Shown here in pieces: positions 41,595-50,457 of a stretch of 64,000 bases of DNA. The position numbers were made by a program, and so were the translations under genes. The DNA is from Alphaproteobacteria bacterium (GTDB lineage: Bacteria; Pseudomonadota; Alphaproteobacteria; Micavibrionales; Micavibrionaceae), in NCBI GenBank assembly GCA_020445145.1, contig JAGRHC010000003.1, positions 1 to 64,000 of the forward strand, written 5' to 3'. The notes below the pieces were generated by a model. The model did not search any database, was not told the origin of the DNA, and was given only the letters and a program-made list of their open reading frames with translations. The number at the start of each line of letters is the position of its first letter. Position 1 is the first letter of the stretch.

Positions 41595-42532
41595 ATCAGG
41601 ACAATGCGTTGATCGCCGAGAACCCCTGATATGAACGCTTTATTTTTGGCCTCCATCTGCTCAAAAGCCTCAGGCCATTCAAACGCATCCCTACAAAAAA
41701 CATCAGACATATTCGCCGCTTTAAGTGCCTCGTTCTGAGCAATCCGTGCACGCGACATCCGGAACAACGCTGCTTCAGGCATTGTGCCCCGAGGGAAAAC
41801 CCGGTGCAACTCCAGCCAGTCCAGAAGCTGCTGACGATGGGGAAGGGCGGCATTATGCGCCCGAAGTTGTGCCGTCTCCCATTCATCCGGGCTCCGGTTT
41901 AGCCGCACATCATCGCTCCCCTTATATGCAAGCCCCAGAAAACCAAACAAGCGCTTGGGCATATCCGGCGTACCTAAATCCGCAAGAACAATATCGCAGT
42001 TCCCGCCAAAGGCCACATTCAAGCGCTTCACCAGCAAAGACACATCCAGATCCGCAAGCCATCCATAATCGCGCAAAACATCGATCTCGTGCAGAAAATC
42101 CTCAAATCCGCCTGTATAGCCAAAACTCAAATGGTTCTTATAAAGAGAAACCACAAAATCCTGCACGGGCCGGAAGACAACAACGATCCGCGGGTTTTCC
42201 GGGATCAGCCGCCCCAGCCGCGCAATCTTGATATCCGTCGGCAAATCCCATGGCGTCAGGCGAAAGGAAATATTCTCATAGGACAGAATACTTTGCCCGT
42301 CGGCCTCACCGTCAATCTGTTCAAGGGCAGGACGCACCTGCGCCGCAAACGCTGAAAACTGCTCCTCTCCGCCAAACCGGAAAATACTCTCCATCCCATG
42401 CCCGAGCACAGGATCATAAAATTCCCCCGCCGCTGCCTTGGGATTACACCCCAAAAACCGAGCACCGCTAAGCGCAAAAAGGCTCTGCAAGCTGGTGGAC
42501 GCACATTTGGGGAAACCGATATGAACAATCAT
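41591..42532 (-). CDS. Sulfotransferase family protein
   Basis: A 313-residue sulfotransferase-like protein. The 5'-phosphosulfate loop is VHIGFPKCASTSLQ at the very N-terminus, and the 3'-phosphate region is RIVVVFRPVQDFVVSLYKNHL. It is the last gene of a three-gene minus-strand operon with a FemAB-like and a PhyH-like gene, overlapping the former by 4 bases. It could sulfate the sugar or polymer that the island makes. It is the second sulfotransferase in the window and is quite divergent from the one at 20913. Confidence 0.83.
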   Translation of the reverse strand: MIVHIGFPKCASTSLQSLFALSGARFLGCNPKAAAGEFYDPVLGHGMESIFRFGGEEQFSAFAAQVRPALEQIDGEADGQSILSYENISFRLTPWDLPTDIKIARLGRLIPENPRIVVVFRPVQDFVVSLYKNHLSFGYTGGFEDFLHEIDVLRDYGWLADLDVSLLVKRLNVAFGGNCDIVLADLGTPDMPKRLFGFLGLAYKGSDDVRLNRSPDEWETAQLRAHNAALPHRQQLLDWLELHRVFPRGTMPEAALFRMSRARIAQNEALKAANMSDVFCRDAFEWPEAFEQMEAKNKAFISGVLGDQRIVLI

Positions 42533-43434
42533 GACGGAGGAAACCTGCCTGTTAAATCAAAAGGCGGCGCGCCCGCCTTCTCCCCGTATCCTGCCTGATA
42601 AGCATCAGAATCAAAAACGATTTTTATTGTATAGAACGCGGCGGGCACGCCCCCAAAAGACATTTTAAAATCATAAAGCCCGTCTTCTTCCAAAACCCCG
42701 CCGCCTAGATTAACCGCCGAAAACCCTAAGTCCAGCGCCGCGCGTAACGAGGCCCAAAGCACAGCCCGCCCCGTATTTAAATTATCGGAATCATAAGCAC
42801 TGATAATATAATCGCACATCTGTGCACTCACCCGCCCTAGCAAGGAACCGCCAAGATACGCCCCCGTATCGTCAAAGACAGAAACCGGCCATGCACCGTC
42901 AGCGCGGCACATTTTCTCAATCTCGTCTGCGCTGTAGCAATAAGCGGCAGAAAACCCGTTATGGCCTGCAATCCGGTCATAAAAATCAGAAAAATTCTCA
43001 TGCAGCCTGAACTCATACCGCACCCCCTCCCGCAGCGCCGCACGAAGCCGGCTCCGCGTATCCCTGCGGCAGGCCGCAATCATCGCCTCTTCATCGGCAA
43101 GCAAGGGAATATGAACGCAGCTTCGCTCTTCAATCAAAAAATACGGCGCATGGTCTTCAAGCCAGATTTTAACGTCAGAATCATCTTCCCCTCGAAACTG
43201 GAAAAACCCTGTCGCCGCACCTTGCGCCTTCGCGAAATTAAGCAAACCAACCATCTCCGCCGGATCGCACGGGCTCAAGAACCCCGGCGCGCAGGCAAGA
43301 TGACCCGGCCTGCCTTCCGTAACCAGCCGCAAAAGCGGATGCCCTTCCGGCCCGGTTAAAACATCCGCGCTTGTGCTCACCCGCCCGCAGACAGTCGCGC
43401 AATAACCCCGGTCATGCCAGTAAGGACGTTCCAT
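42529..43434 (-). CDS. FemAB/GNAT-like acyltransferase (paralogue A)
   Basis: A 301-residue protein with a FemAB-like or GNAT_6 fold. The C-terminal half shows RDTRSRLRAALREG, then LGGSLLGRVSAQMCDYIISAY, then VNLGGGVLEEDGLYDFKMSFGG, the typical last motif of this superfamily. The protein at 45415 shares the same blocks in the same order, so the two are paralogues. FemAB-like enzymes transfer an amino acid or acyl group to an amino group; in this context an amino sugar is a likely acceptor. It lies between the PhyH-like and sulfotransferase genes. Confidence 0.75.
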   Translation of the reverse strand: MERPYWHDRGYCATVCGRVSTSADVLTGPEGHPLLRLVTEGRPGHLACAPGFLSPCDPAEMVGLLNFAKAQGAATGFFQFRGEDDSDVKIWLEDHAPYFLIEERSCVHIPLLADEEAMIAACRRDTRSRLRAALREGVRYEFRLHENFSDFYDRIAGHNGFSAAYCYSADEIEKMCRADGAWPVSVFDDTGAYLGGSLLGRVSAQMCDYIISAYDSDNLNTGRAVLWASLRAALDLGFSAVNLGGGVLEEDGLYDFKMSFGGVPAAFYTIKIVFDSDAYQAGYGEKAGAPPFDLTGRFPPS

Positions 43435-43437
43435 CCC

Positions 43438-44223
43438 TTACCCTTGGTCAGACTTATAAAAGCGCTTGTCGCGCGGCTTGTAAAACTCCTGAATACAGGT
43501 CGGCGTCAGGGCATTATAACCGATAATCTGCTTAAGCTCCGGACTGATTTTATTCGCAAAATCCATCCCGAAGGCACGGGGGTAATCAAGGCTTTGTTTC
43601 ACAAACGGCTTTGAATAAAGCGGCGTAATAATCCGGCGCGGCTTGTCCGTTTTATTGGCACCGCTCGAATGCCAGATGTTCCCGTCAAACAGCAAAACAT
43701 CCCCCGTCTGACCGCAAGCCCGAATGGATTTAGCGTAAAACTCCTCATCGCTCGGACGGCTTCCCCCTTTATGGCTCCCCTCCAGCATCCACGTCGCGCC
43801 GTTATCCTCTGTCGAATCGTCCAGCATAATCAGAGTATTCAAAATCAGTCGGCTTCCATCCGAATAAGAGCGCGAGTCGCGGTGAATTTTCTGCGTATAA
43901 ACCGGTTGGTTTGGCAAAATACAGGTCGTCCCCATTGCATTGAGGATGTACCGCCCGTCAAAATAATGCTCCAAAAACCCGTGAATAGGGTTCGGATCAA
44001 TCAACTTCATCTGCGCCGGACAGCCGACAATCGAATGGTGATAGGCATTTTGGCTCTCTTCAAAAACGCCTTCTTCCTTTTGAATGCGTTCGTAAACCGG
44101 GATCTGGCGTTCAATATCGGCCCGGATATCCTCAATCAGCGCCATATCATAAACGCCCTTGAGAATAGCCCAGCCACGCTCAACAATATCAGCTTCAATA
44201 GATTTGAAATCAAATTTGTGCAT
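43438..44223 (-). CDS. Phytanoyl-CoA dioxygenase (PhyH) family protein
   Basis: A 261-residue iron/2-oxoglutarate dioxygenase. The facial triad is visible: His and Asp in KIHRDSRS, and the distal His in GNIWHSSGANKT, with Arg in KPRRIITPLY to bind 2-oxoglutarate. LEGSHKGG is a common PhyH segment. PhyH relatives hydroxylate many small molecules, including sugars and amino acids. It is the first gene of the minus-strand operon PhyH, FemAB-like, sulfotransferase, and is divergent from the PLP-enzyme-like gene. Confidence 0.87.
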   Translation of the reverse strand: MHKFDFKSIEADIVERGWAILKGVYDMALIEDIRADIERQIPVYERIQKEEGVFEESQNAYHHSIVGCPAQMKLIDPNPIHGFLEHYFDGRYILNAMGTTCILPNQPVYTQKIHRDSRSYSDGSRLILNTLIMLDDSTEDNGATWMLEGSHKGGSRPSDEEFYAKSIRACGQTGDVLLFDGNIWHSSGANKTDKPRRIITPLYSKPFVKQSLDYPRAFGMDFANKISPELKQIIGYNALTPTCIQEFYKPRDKRFYKSDQG

Positions 44224-44290
44224 AATGATACGGGTCCTTCCGCCCTAACGTGATTCTGCCGGAAAACAACAGCGCACAAAGACTATCATA

Positions 44291-45418
44291 ATGACTTTGC
44301 ACTCCGCTTCAACCATGCAATTACTGCGCCGAATTATGCCCATCGGCGGCCAGTACCCCTATGATTTCCATCAAGAGCAAAAAAGCAACAAAACCTTCGC
44401 CAGGTACTTTGATCTGGAAGTCTCGCACCGCTTCTTCTGCTCAGGCCGCGAAGCTTTTCGCTGGATTTTAAGCCAGACAAAAATCACTCCGGATCCGCTG
44501 CTCATGCCGGATTACGGGTGCTGGAGTGCCCTCGCTCCGGTGCTGGAGAAAGAAAAAATCCCCTTTGAGCTCTACAGTGTCGATAAAAATTTCAAGCCCG
44601 TCTGCGTGCCCGAGCAGCTAAAAAAGGCCGGAGCCCTCTCCCTCGTAAAATATTTCGGCCTTGTCGACCACAGTGCTTTCGCTGCCTTCGCGAAGGAAAT
44701 CAATCCGGATATAACAATCATCCTAGATAATGTCCCCGCCCTCTATGACCTGCGCGGCGCAGGCAAAGCCTCTCCCTGGGCGGATTGGCAATATTACAGC
44801 CTGCGCAAATGGATCGCCGTCCCTGATGGCGGACTAGCCGTATCAATGCGCGGGCCTGTAGAGCAGGAAGATGATATCGCCCTAGCACCATACCCTTACG
44901 AAGCGCCGTGGCAGGAGGCCGCGCAAATGAAATTCGATTATTTGTTTCGCGATAAAACAATGAACGAAACCCACGCCGCCCGGTTCTGGGATTTATACAA
45001 GACCGCAGAATCAATGATCAAAGAACAAAGTGGCGGCATTTCAGCCCTCTCAGCCCGATTGATCGACACGTTCCCTTTGGCTGATTTTGCAAAAATCCGA
45101 AGGAAAAATTTCCTGACCCTGCAAAAAAACTGGCCCTCGGACGCCTCAGAAATAAAACCATGCTTCACCGCGCTCGGCCCCGAAGATGTACCGCAATATT
45201 TCGTCATTGCCATGCCGGAAAAGATCCGCGATTCCTTGCAACAATATCTGTTCGATCAGGAAATCTACCCCCCCGTCCACTGGCCGGAATGGAATGGCTA
45301 CGGTGCACCCCTCGCAAGAACCCTCCTGAGTTTACCGATCGATCAGCGTTATACAGGGGACGACATGCACCGCGTTCTGGGCGCAATCCAGAAATTCGCA
45401 GCGGGGCAGGGCGCATGA
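44291..45418 (+). CDS. PLP-dependent aminotransferase-like protein (DegT-like)
   Basis: A 375-residue fold-type I PLP enzyme homologue. CSGREAFRWIL resembles the phosphate-binding N-terminal segment, LMPDYGCWSALAPVL the following helix, and IILDNVPALYD contains the cofactor Asp. The expected PLP Lys is in YYSLRKWIAVPDGGLAVS. It is more divergent than the enzyme at 39487. Its stop overlaps the FemAB-like gene start by 4 bases, so the two probably act together, perhaps by making an amino group that is then acylated. Confidence 0.72.
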   Translation: MTLHSASTMQLLRRIMPIGGQYPYDFHQEQKSNKTFARYFDLEVSHRFFCSGREAFRWILSQTKITPDPLLMPDYGCWSALAPVLEKEKIPFELYSVDKNFKPVCVPEQLKKAGALSLVKYFGLVDHSAFAAFAKEINPDITIILDNVPALYDLRGAGKASPWADWQYYSLRKWIAVPDGGLAVSMRGPVEQEDDIALAPYPYEAPWQEAAQMKFDYLFRDKTMNETHAARFWDLYKTAESMIKEQSGGISALSARLIDTFPLADFAKIRRKNFLTLQKNWPSDASEIKPCFTALGPEDVPQYFVIAMPEKIRDSLQQYLFDQEIYPPVHWPEWNGYGAPLARTLLSLPIDQRYTGDDMHRVLGAIQKFAAGQGA

Positions 45419-46455
45419 CCGCTGGTAAAATCATCCATCCCGGCAAGGAATGGCAAACTGCCCTTGAAAAACTAAAGGAGAAAGGCCTGTACGATATTTA
45501 TTTCGGAGAGGCGTACGTCACCTTGAATACCGCAGAAAACGGCAAAGCGGAAGCATACACCTACACCACACCCGAAAATATTTTCTTCCTCCCCTACATC
45601 AAACGCCCGGTCCCCGGTGCTGATGAATTCTACGACTTGGAAACCGCCTACGGATATGGCGGCGCGCTGTCCACAACAAAAGCCCCGGCTTTCCTAAACG
45701 CCGCATGGAAAGATTTCATAGAATACGCCCAAAGAGCAGGGATTATTGCCGGCCTGCTCAGATGCCATCCGATTCTGCAAACACAGGATTTCCTCATCCC
45801 ACCCTATACGGACGTAAAACCCGTTTCAAAAACCGTTGCCGTCAACCTTGACCGTACCTTAGGCGAAGTCGAGAGCGAATTCAAAAAAGACCACCGCCGC
45901 TTGATGCGCAAATCCTTGGAAACCGGGCAATGCGTTGTAAGCGAGGAAGAAGGCCTTCAGCCATGGGAAGAATTTACATCCCTTTACACCCGGCGCATGG
46001 AAACCATAGGGGCCTCAGACTATTATTTCTTTAACAGCCAATATTTTAAGTCCCTGAAAAATCTGAGCCGCCTCATCACCGTCCGGCTGGACGGTAAGAT
46101 GATCGCAGGCGCATCTGTCCTGACCAGCCCCGAAATCTGGCACTATCACCTCTCTGCCAGCGACGAGGAGGCTTTCGCCCGCGCCCCCAACAACCTGATG
46201 CTGGACCACATCATCCGCGCCGCCCATAATGAAAAAGCAAAATGGCTCCACCTCGGAGGAGGCCGCACACCCGCCCCGGACGACAGCCTGCTCCTCTTCA
46301 AGCGCAGCTTCTCCCAAACCCTGCTCGATTTATATATCGGAAGCTGTATCATAAACCGGGAAGCCTACGACGAAATCTGCAAAAACTGGGAAAAAGAAAA
46401 CCCTGAGAACGCCGGGCGTTATGGCAGCTATACGCTCAAATACCGCTATAAATAA
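45415..46455 (+). CDS. FemAB/GNAT-like acyltransferase (paralogue B)
   Basis: A 346-residue FemAB-like protein. KTVAVNLDRTLGEVESEFKK, DHRRLMRKSLETG, MIAGASVLTSPEIWHYHLSA and the terminal WLHLGGGRTPAPDDSLLLFKRSF match the blocks of paralogue A at 42529. The true start is the ATG overlapping the previous stop; the longer open frame would read through the preceding gene in a different frame. It probably transfers an acyl or aminoacyl group from a thioester or tRNA to a sugar amine; substrate not determined. Confidence 0.78.
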   Translation: MTAGKIIHPGKEWQTALEKLKEKGLYDIYFGEAYVTLNTAENGKAEAYTYTTPENIFFLPYIKRPVPGADEFYDLETAYGYGGALSTTKAPAFLNAAWKDFIEYAQRAGIIAGLLRCHPILQTQDFLIPPYTDVKPVSKTVAVNLDRTLGEVESEFKKDHRRLMRKSLETGQCVVSEEEGLQPWEEFTSLYTRRMETIGASDYYFFNSQYFKSLKNLSRLITVRLDGKMIAGASVLTSPEIWHYHLSASDEEAFARAPNNLMLDHIIRAAHNEKAKWLHLGGGRTPAPDDSLLLFKRSFSQTLLDLYIGSCIINREAYDEICKNWEKENPENAGRYGSYTLKYRYK

Positions 46456-46465
46456 GATGTGCGCA

Positions 46466-48319
46466 TCAACTGGGATTTAAAGTCCCCCATTTCTTTTCAG
46501 GGGAGTTTTTTTCGTGATTCTGGCTTTTTGCGGTCTTAAAAAGTGTAACAAGTTTGCCCTTCACATCATCCAGATCAATCTGTCCGCCGGCATACAGCGC
46601 AGAATCAAGCGTCGAAAAAACGGCAACATCTGCTTCGGGAACATCACGCTTAATCGTCCCGGCGATAATCTGAAGCGAAGCATTCAGAGGAAGGCCGAAA
46701 TGATGATGGGCGTAACGCTGCACACCTATCCTGAGATCTTCCGCACTCTCTGCCTTACTTATAACCGAAAGTGAAACCTTATCCTCATTCGCTGCGTTCA
46801 AAGGAGTCTGAACTTTCTTCATCGCATCAGACAAATGTGCCTTTTTCTCCTTCGCCAGCGTACGCAGCAAATAGACAAGCAGGGCGCCCATAAAGACAAC
46901 CGCTAAAGCCAAAACACCGATCAATCCGTAAAGATAACCGGGCAGAGACTGTAAGCTTTGTTCCGGAGAAGGCACGACCTGTTTTGTATCAACATCGGCA
47001 CTTTGCTTTTCAGGAACCTGTAACGACTGTCCCGCGGGCGCAGAAGAGGCACTCACATCCGCTGAAGGCAAAGCCTGACCTGTCGCAATAATGGTTTTCT
47101 GCGGGATAGTTGCATATGCAATTTTCCCATTTATCGTATCCCACCAGGCCAGCTTGATCTCAGGCAATGTCAGCTCGCCCGGCTTTTGAGGGATTAGCGT
47201 AAAGCTCTCCGCGCGCCACCCGGCAATTGATTTCCCATCCGGAGAAATCTTGTCCCCCGAAGCCGGTTTGTCTGCATAAAGCTTGAAATCTCCGGCCGGG
47301 TCAATCTGCCCTTCTAGGCTAGGCAACGCCGCTCCGCTGGTCCCCTTGGCGGTCATCGTAATTTTGCGCGTCAAGGGTTCGCCGACTTTCGCGTGCTCAG
47401 CGCCCGTCCATTCATCGAGAAGTGCAACCTTCTCAGCCGGAAGCCACGGATCCATCTGCATCGCCGCAGGTTTGATATGAAGCGTAATATCCTGCGCCGC
47501 CACAGCAAATGGCGTATAGGCGGTCATCCCAGGAAAACCGCCAAGATCATCCATCATCCCAAACGGGTCTGCAAAACCGCCCAGACGGCCAAAAGGATTT
47601 TGCCGTTGCCCGGAATCAATCTGCCCGTCAAACGTCAGGCCCGGAATAGAAATATCGCCATCCTGCAAGGGCGTAATAAGATAGCGAACTTCAACCACTT
47701 TCGCCGGCTTGCCTGCCGTAACCGCGTCATAAACCTGAGGATCTCCCTGCTGCTCTACAACAGCATGAGGAACGGCCAAATCACCCAACCTGATATCGGA
47801 TACATCCCGCAAAGCCACAAGCTTAACCGTCAGCAAAACAGGCTGGTTTTTGAAAGGCTCCGTCTGGCTGGCTTCCACTTTAACAAACACAGGCCTGCCG
47901 GTCTTCCCGCCGCCCTGCGAGTCCGCCGCAGCCTCTCCGACATAAATTTGGACCGGATCAGAAGTGAAACGTCCAGCATCACTCTCAATCGAAAGCGCCG
48001 GGATCGTCAGCGTTCCCGTTTTCTTAGGGATCAAAATAACATTCCAGCCAACGATAGAAGAAATCTTCCCGTTAATAATACTGGTCTGCGAGGTCTGGCC
48101 CGTAGAAAAAATCTTGAAATCCTGGTCTAGAGGAGAGAGATCCGGCGTTTCTTTGGGAGACGTTCCGGACAGACGCAGCGCAAGGACAAAGCTTTCGCCT
48201 TCCCCGACATGATCGCGATTAAGGCTGGCCGTAAAACTTTCGCCTGCCGCGAGCGCACCCTGCGCAAAGCTAAGACTGAATACAAAAACTAGAAAGGCAA
48301 GATGCAAAGCTTTTACCAT
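46466..48319 (-). CDS. batD: BatD family protein
   Basis: A 617-residue protein with a signal peptide (FLVFVFSLSFAQGALA), several immunoglobulin-like beta domains in the periplasm (about 25-430), a transmembrane helix near residues 456-482 (LYGLIGVLALAVVFMGALLVYLL) and a cytoplasmic helical C-terminus. This is the layout of BatD, the last member of the Bat operon. It starts inside the end of the batB-batC fusion gene (7-base overlap) with AAGGAGAT upstream. Bat proteins were linked to oxygen tolerance and envelope stress and are thought to work with the MoxR ATPase. Confidence 0.9.
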   Translation of the reverse strand: MVKALHLAFLVFVFSLSFAQGALAAGESFTASLNRDHVGEGESFVLALRLSGTSPKETPDLSPLDQDFKIFSTGQTSQTSIINGKISSIVGWNVILIPKKTGTLTIPALSIESDAGRFTSDPVQIYVGEAAADSQGGGKTGRPVFVKVEASQTEPFKNQPVLLTVKLVALRDVSDIRLGDLAVPHAVVEQQGDPQVYDAVTAGKPAKVVEVRYLITPLQDGDISIPGLTFDGQIDSGQRQNPFGRLGGFADPFGMMDDLGGFPGMTAYTPFAVAAQDITLHIKPAAMQMDPWLPAEKVALLDEWTGAEHAKVGEPLTRKITMTAKGTSGAALPSLEGQIDPAGDFKLYADKPASGDKISPDGKSIAGWRAESFTLIPQKPGELTLPEIKLAWWDTINGKIAYATIPQKTIIATGQALPSADVSASSAPAGQSLQVPEKQSADVDTKQVVPSPEQSLQSLPGYLYGLIGVLALAVVFMGALLVYLLRTLAKEKKAHLSDAMKKVQTPLNAANEDKVSLSVISKAESAEDLRIGVQRYAHHHFGLPLNASLQIIAGTIKRDVPEADVAVFSTLDSALYAGGQIDLDDVKGKLVTLFKTAKSQNHEKNSPEKKWGTLNPS

Positions 48320-50457
48320 GGTTGATCTCCTTCGCGTGCATTCTGGCGTTTTGATTCGATATAAAATTTGTTCTTCAAAAAGGCCTGCGGGTCATCCTTG
48401 ATCCGGTCCAGCCATTGATCGGCATCAATATCCTGCTGTGTGCGTTTAGCCTGACGCGGCATTCCGCTTTCTTCTTTGTCATGATCTCCCGGCTGAGAAT
48501 CCTGAGATTGACGATCTGCGCGCTCCTGAGCATCCTCATCTCGAGAAGCTTGATCTTGAACTTCTTGCTGTTCAGATTTTTGTTGCGCCTGTTCATGTTG
48601 ATCTTGCTTTTGCTCATCCTGCTTTTGATCCGAAGATTGAGCTTGCTGCTGCTTTTCGTCTTGTCCTTGCGCCTCGTTCTTTTGTTCTAAAGTATTCTTT
48701 TCCTGATTTTCTGCACTCTGCTCTTCAGAAGACTTCTCACCATCTTTCGGATTGTTTTGAGCCTGAGAATCTTGTTGCTCCTGATCGCTTTGATTGCCTG
48801 CCTGATCTTCAGAAGATTCCTGCTTTTGATCATCACCATTCTGACTCTGCGCATCTTCGTGACTTTGATCCTTGCTTTGATCTTGCACGGGCTGATCCCG
48901 AGCGTTTTGTTGGCCGTTCTGCTGATCCTCTTTCTGATCTTGATCCTTATTGTCCTGCCCTTGACCGTTTTGATCTTGTTGCTGCTGGTTATTTTTATCC
49001 TGCTGTTGATTGTTCTGATCCTTATTTTGCTGTTGCTGCGTTTTCTGCTCTTCCAGCATTTTCTTGGCAATCTCAAGGTTATGCACTGCATCCGGATCAT
49101 CCGGGCGAGATTTCAGAACATCCTCATAACTCTTGATCGCATCCTCAACCTTCCCGCTCATAAGCTGGGAGTTTCCAAGATTATAGCGCGCCGAAGCCTC
49201 AACCTCTGGCCGCTTTGCTTCCGCAAAAGATTTCTCAGCCGCCTCAAAGTCTCCGGCCTTATATTGCGCAACGCCGCGCCGGTAAGGATCATCGAATTTC
49301 TCCAAAGCCTCATCGTATTGCTTTTGTTCGACCGCTTGCCGCCCCTGCTGCTCGCGGTTCAAAAACAGGTCGCGCCAGTCAAAAGCTTGCGCCGGAGCAG
49401 GGAAGAGAAGAACTAGAAGCAAAAGAGGAAAAACCGTACCGCGCCGAAACCACGGCAAAAGAAAAACGGCAAGCGGTGCAAGAAAGACATAGAACCGCTC
49501 CTCCCAGAACCGTGTCGTTTTCTGGGAAACGCCGCCCGTCGCAGGCCGCTCCGCCTGCGATAAGATCGCCTTTGTATCACGGTCGAGATAACTGGCCTCC
49601 AGATAAACACCATCGCCATCCTGCGCGATCCGGCGCAAAGCCTTATCGTCAAGATGCGATAAAACGACATTACCTTTCTCTTTAACAAACCCGCCTTTAC
49701 CATCAGGAATCGGCGCCCCCTGAGTGGTCCCAAGTCCCATCGTGTGAATTTTAACCCCTTGCTGTAAAAGCATCCGCTCCGCCTTTAAAATAGCCACAGC
49801 CCCATCCTCAAATCCCCCGTCGCTCAGGACAAGAATATGTTTCTCTCCGCCGGGCTGCGCAGCCAGCATCTCTCCCGCACGCTTAAGCGCCGGAACAAGA
49901 TTAGCACCATGCGTATAAACAAGTCCTGTATTGAGCGAGGGCAAAAGCCCCTCAAGCGTACTCCTGTCATCCGTCAGCGGCGTAATCACATGCACCGCGC
50001 TGTCAAAGGCGATCAAGGCAATATTCATCCCCTTCGCATTCAGGTTTATATCCTCAATTTCCTGCCGCGCCCGCGCCATCCGCGAAGGTTTAACATCTTG
50101 CGCATCCATCGAACGCGACATATCAAGAATAACGACCAGATCACGCGCCGGCGTAAAGGCCTCCACCTCGGTATAATCCCAGCGCGGCCCGGCCATCGCC
50201 AAAATCCCGAGCATCCAAAGCCCTGACCAGATCAACAAAGATTTCCAGATCGTTTGAGACTTGCGCGGCCCATGCTCGTCTTCCGCGAGAAGATGTGGCA
50301 GCAAATGAGGGTCGGCAAACGCCTCCAGCTTTGTTCGACTCCCAAAACCCTGCCTGTAAAACAATCCGTAAAACGCCCAGACAAACGGGATCAACACAAG
50401 GCCCCACAAACACAAAGGCAAAGCAAACTCAAAATTCTGCAAAGGACTAGGCAGCAT
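48313..50457 (-). CDS. BatB-BatC fusion: VWA domain, TPRs and Gln/Asp-rich tail
   Basis: A 714-residue membrane protein. Transmembrane helices near residues 10-28 and 60-78 precede a von Willebrand A domain with an intact metal site (DMSRSM, about residues 92-97). A hydrophobic segment (LAVFLLPWF, VFPLLLLVLLFPAPAQA) is followed by TPRs (about 370-470), then about 190 residues of Gln, Asp, Asn, Lys and Glu. BatB and BatC are separate genes in many bacteria. ATG 50457 has GGAGA 6 bases upstream; a longer frame to 50523 is unlikely. It acts with BatA and MoxR at the inner membrane. Confidence 0.9.
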   Translation of the reverse strand: MLPSPLQNFEFALPLCLWGLVLIPFVWAFYGLFYRQGFGSRTKLEAFADPHLLPHLLAEDEHGPRKSQTIWKSLLIWSGLWMLGILAMAGPRWDYTEVEAFTPARDLVVILDMSRSMDAQDVKPSRMARARQEIEDINLNAKGMNIALIAFDSAVHVITPLTDDRSTLEGLLPSLNTGLVYTHGANLVPALKRAGEMLAAQPGGEKHILVLSDGGFEDGAVAILKAERMLLQQGVKIHTMGLGTTQGAPIPDGKGGFVKEKGNVVLSHLDDKALRRIAQDGDGVYLEASYLDRDTKAILSQAERPATGGVSQKTTRFWEERFYVFLAPLAVFLLPWFRRGTVFPLLLLVLLFPAPAQAFDWRDLFLNREQQGRQAVEQKQYDEALEKFDDPYRRGVAQYKAGDFEAAEKSFAEAKRPEVEASARYNLGNSQLMSGKVEDAIKSYEDVLKSRPDDPDAVHNLEIAKKMLEEQKTQQQQNKDQNNQQQDKNNQQQQDQNGQGQDNKDQDQKEDQQNGQQNARDQPVQDQSKDQSHEDAQSQNGDDQKQESSEDQAGNQSDQEQQDSQAQNNPKDGEKSSEEQSAENQEKNTLEQKNEAQGQDEKQQQAQSSDQKQDEQKQDQHEQAQQKSEQQEVQDQASRDEDAQERADRQSQDSQPGDHDKEESGMPRQAKRTQQDIDADQWLDRIKDDPQAFLKNKFYIESKRQNAREGDQPW
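48440..49045. repeat. Low-complexity coding region (Gln/Asp/Asn/Lys/Glu)
   Basis: About 600 bases of the BatB-BatC gene consist of short variations of CAG/CAA, GAT, AAC and AAG codons, encoding runs such as QQQQNKDQNNQQQDK. The opposite strand reads as artificial Leu/Ile-rich frames. The region is prone to slippage and is probably disordered in the protein. Confidence 0.8.

Noticed and set aside
45160..45414. Extended start for FemAB-like paralogue B
   Set aside because: It would read through the preceding PLP-enzyme-like gene in another frame; the ATGA overlap at 45415 is the natural start.
48757..49416. Leu/Ile-rich plus-strand frame that looks like a membrane protein
   Set aside because: It is the antisense reading of the Gln/Asp-rich tail of the BatB-BatC gene; the hydrophobicity is a codon artefact.
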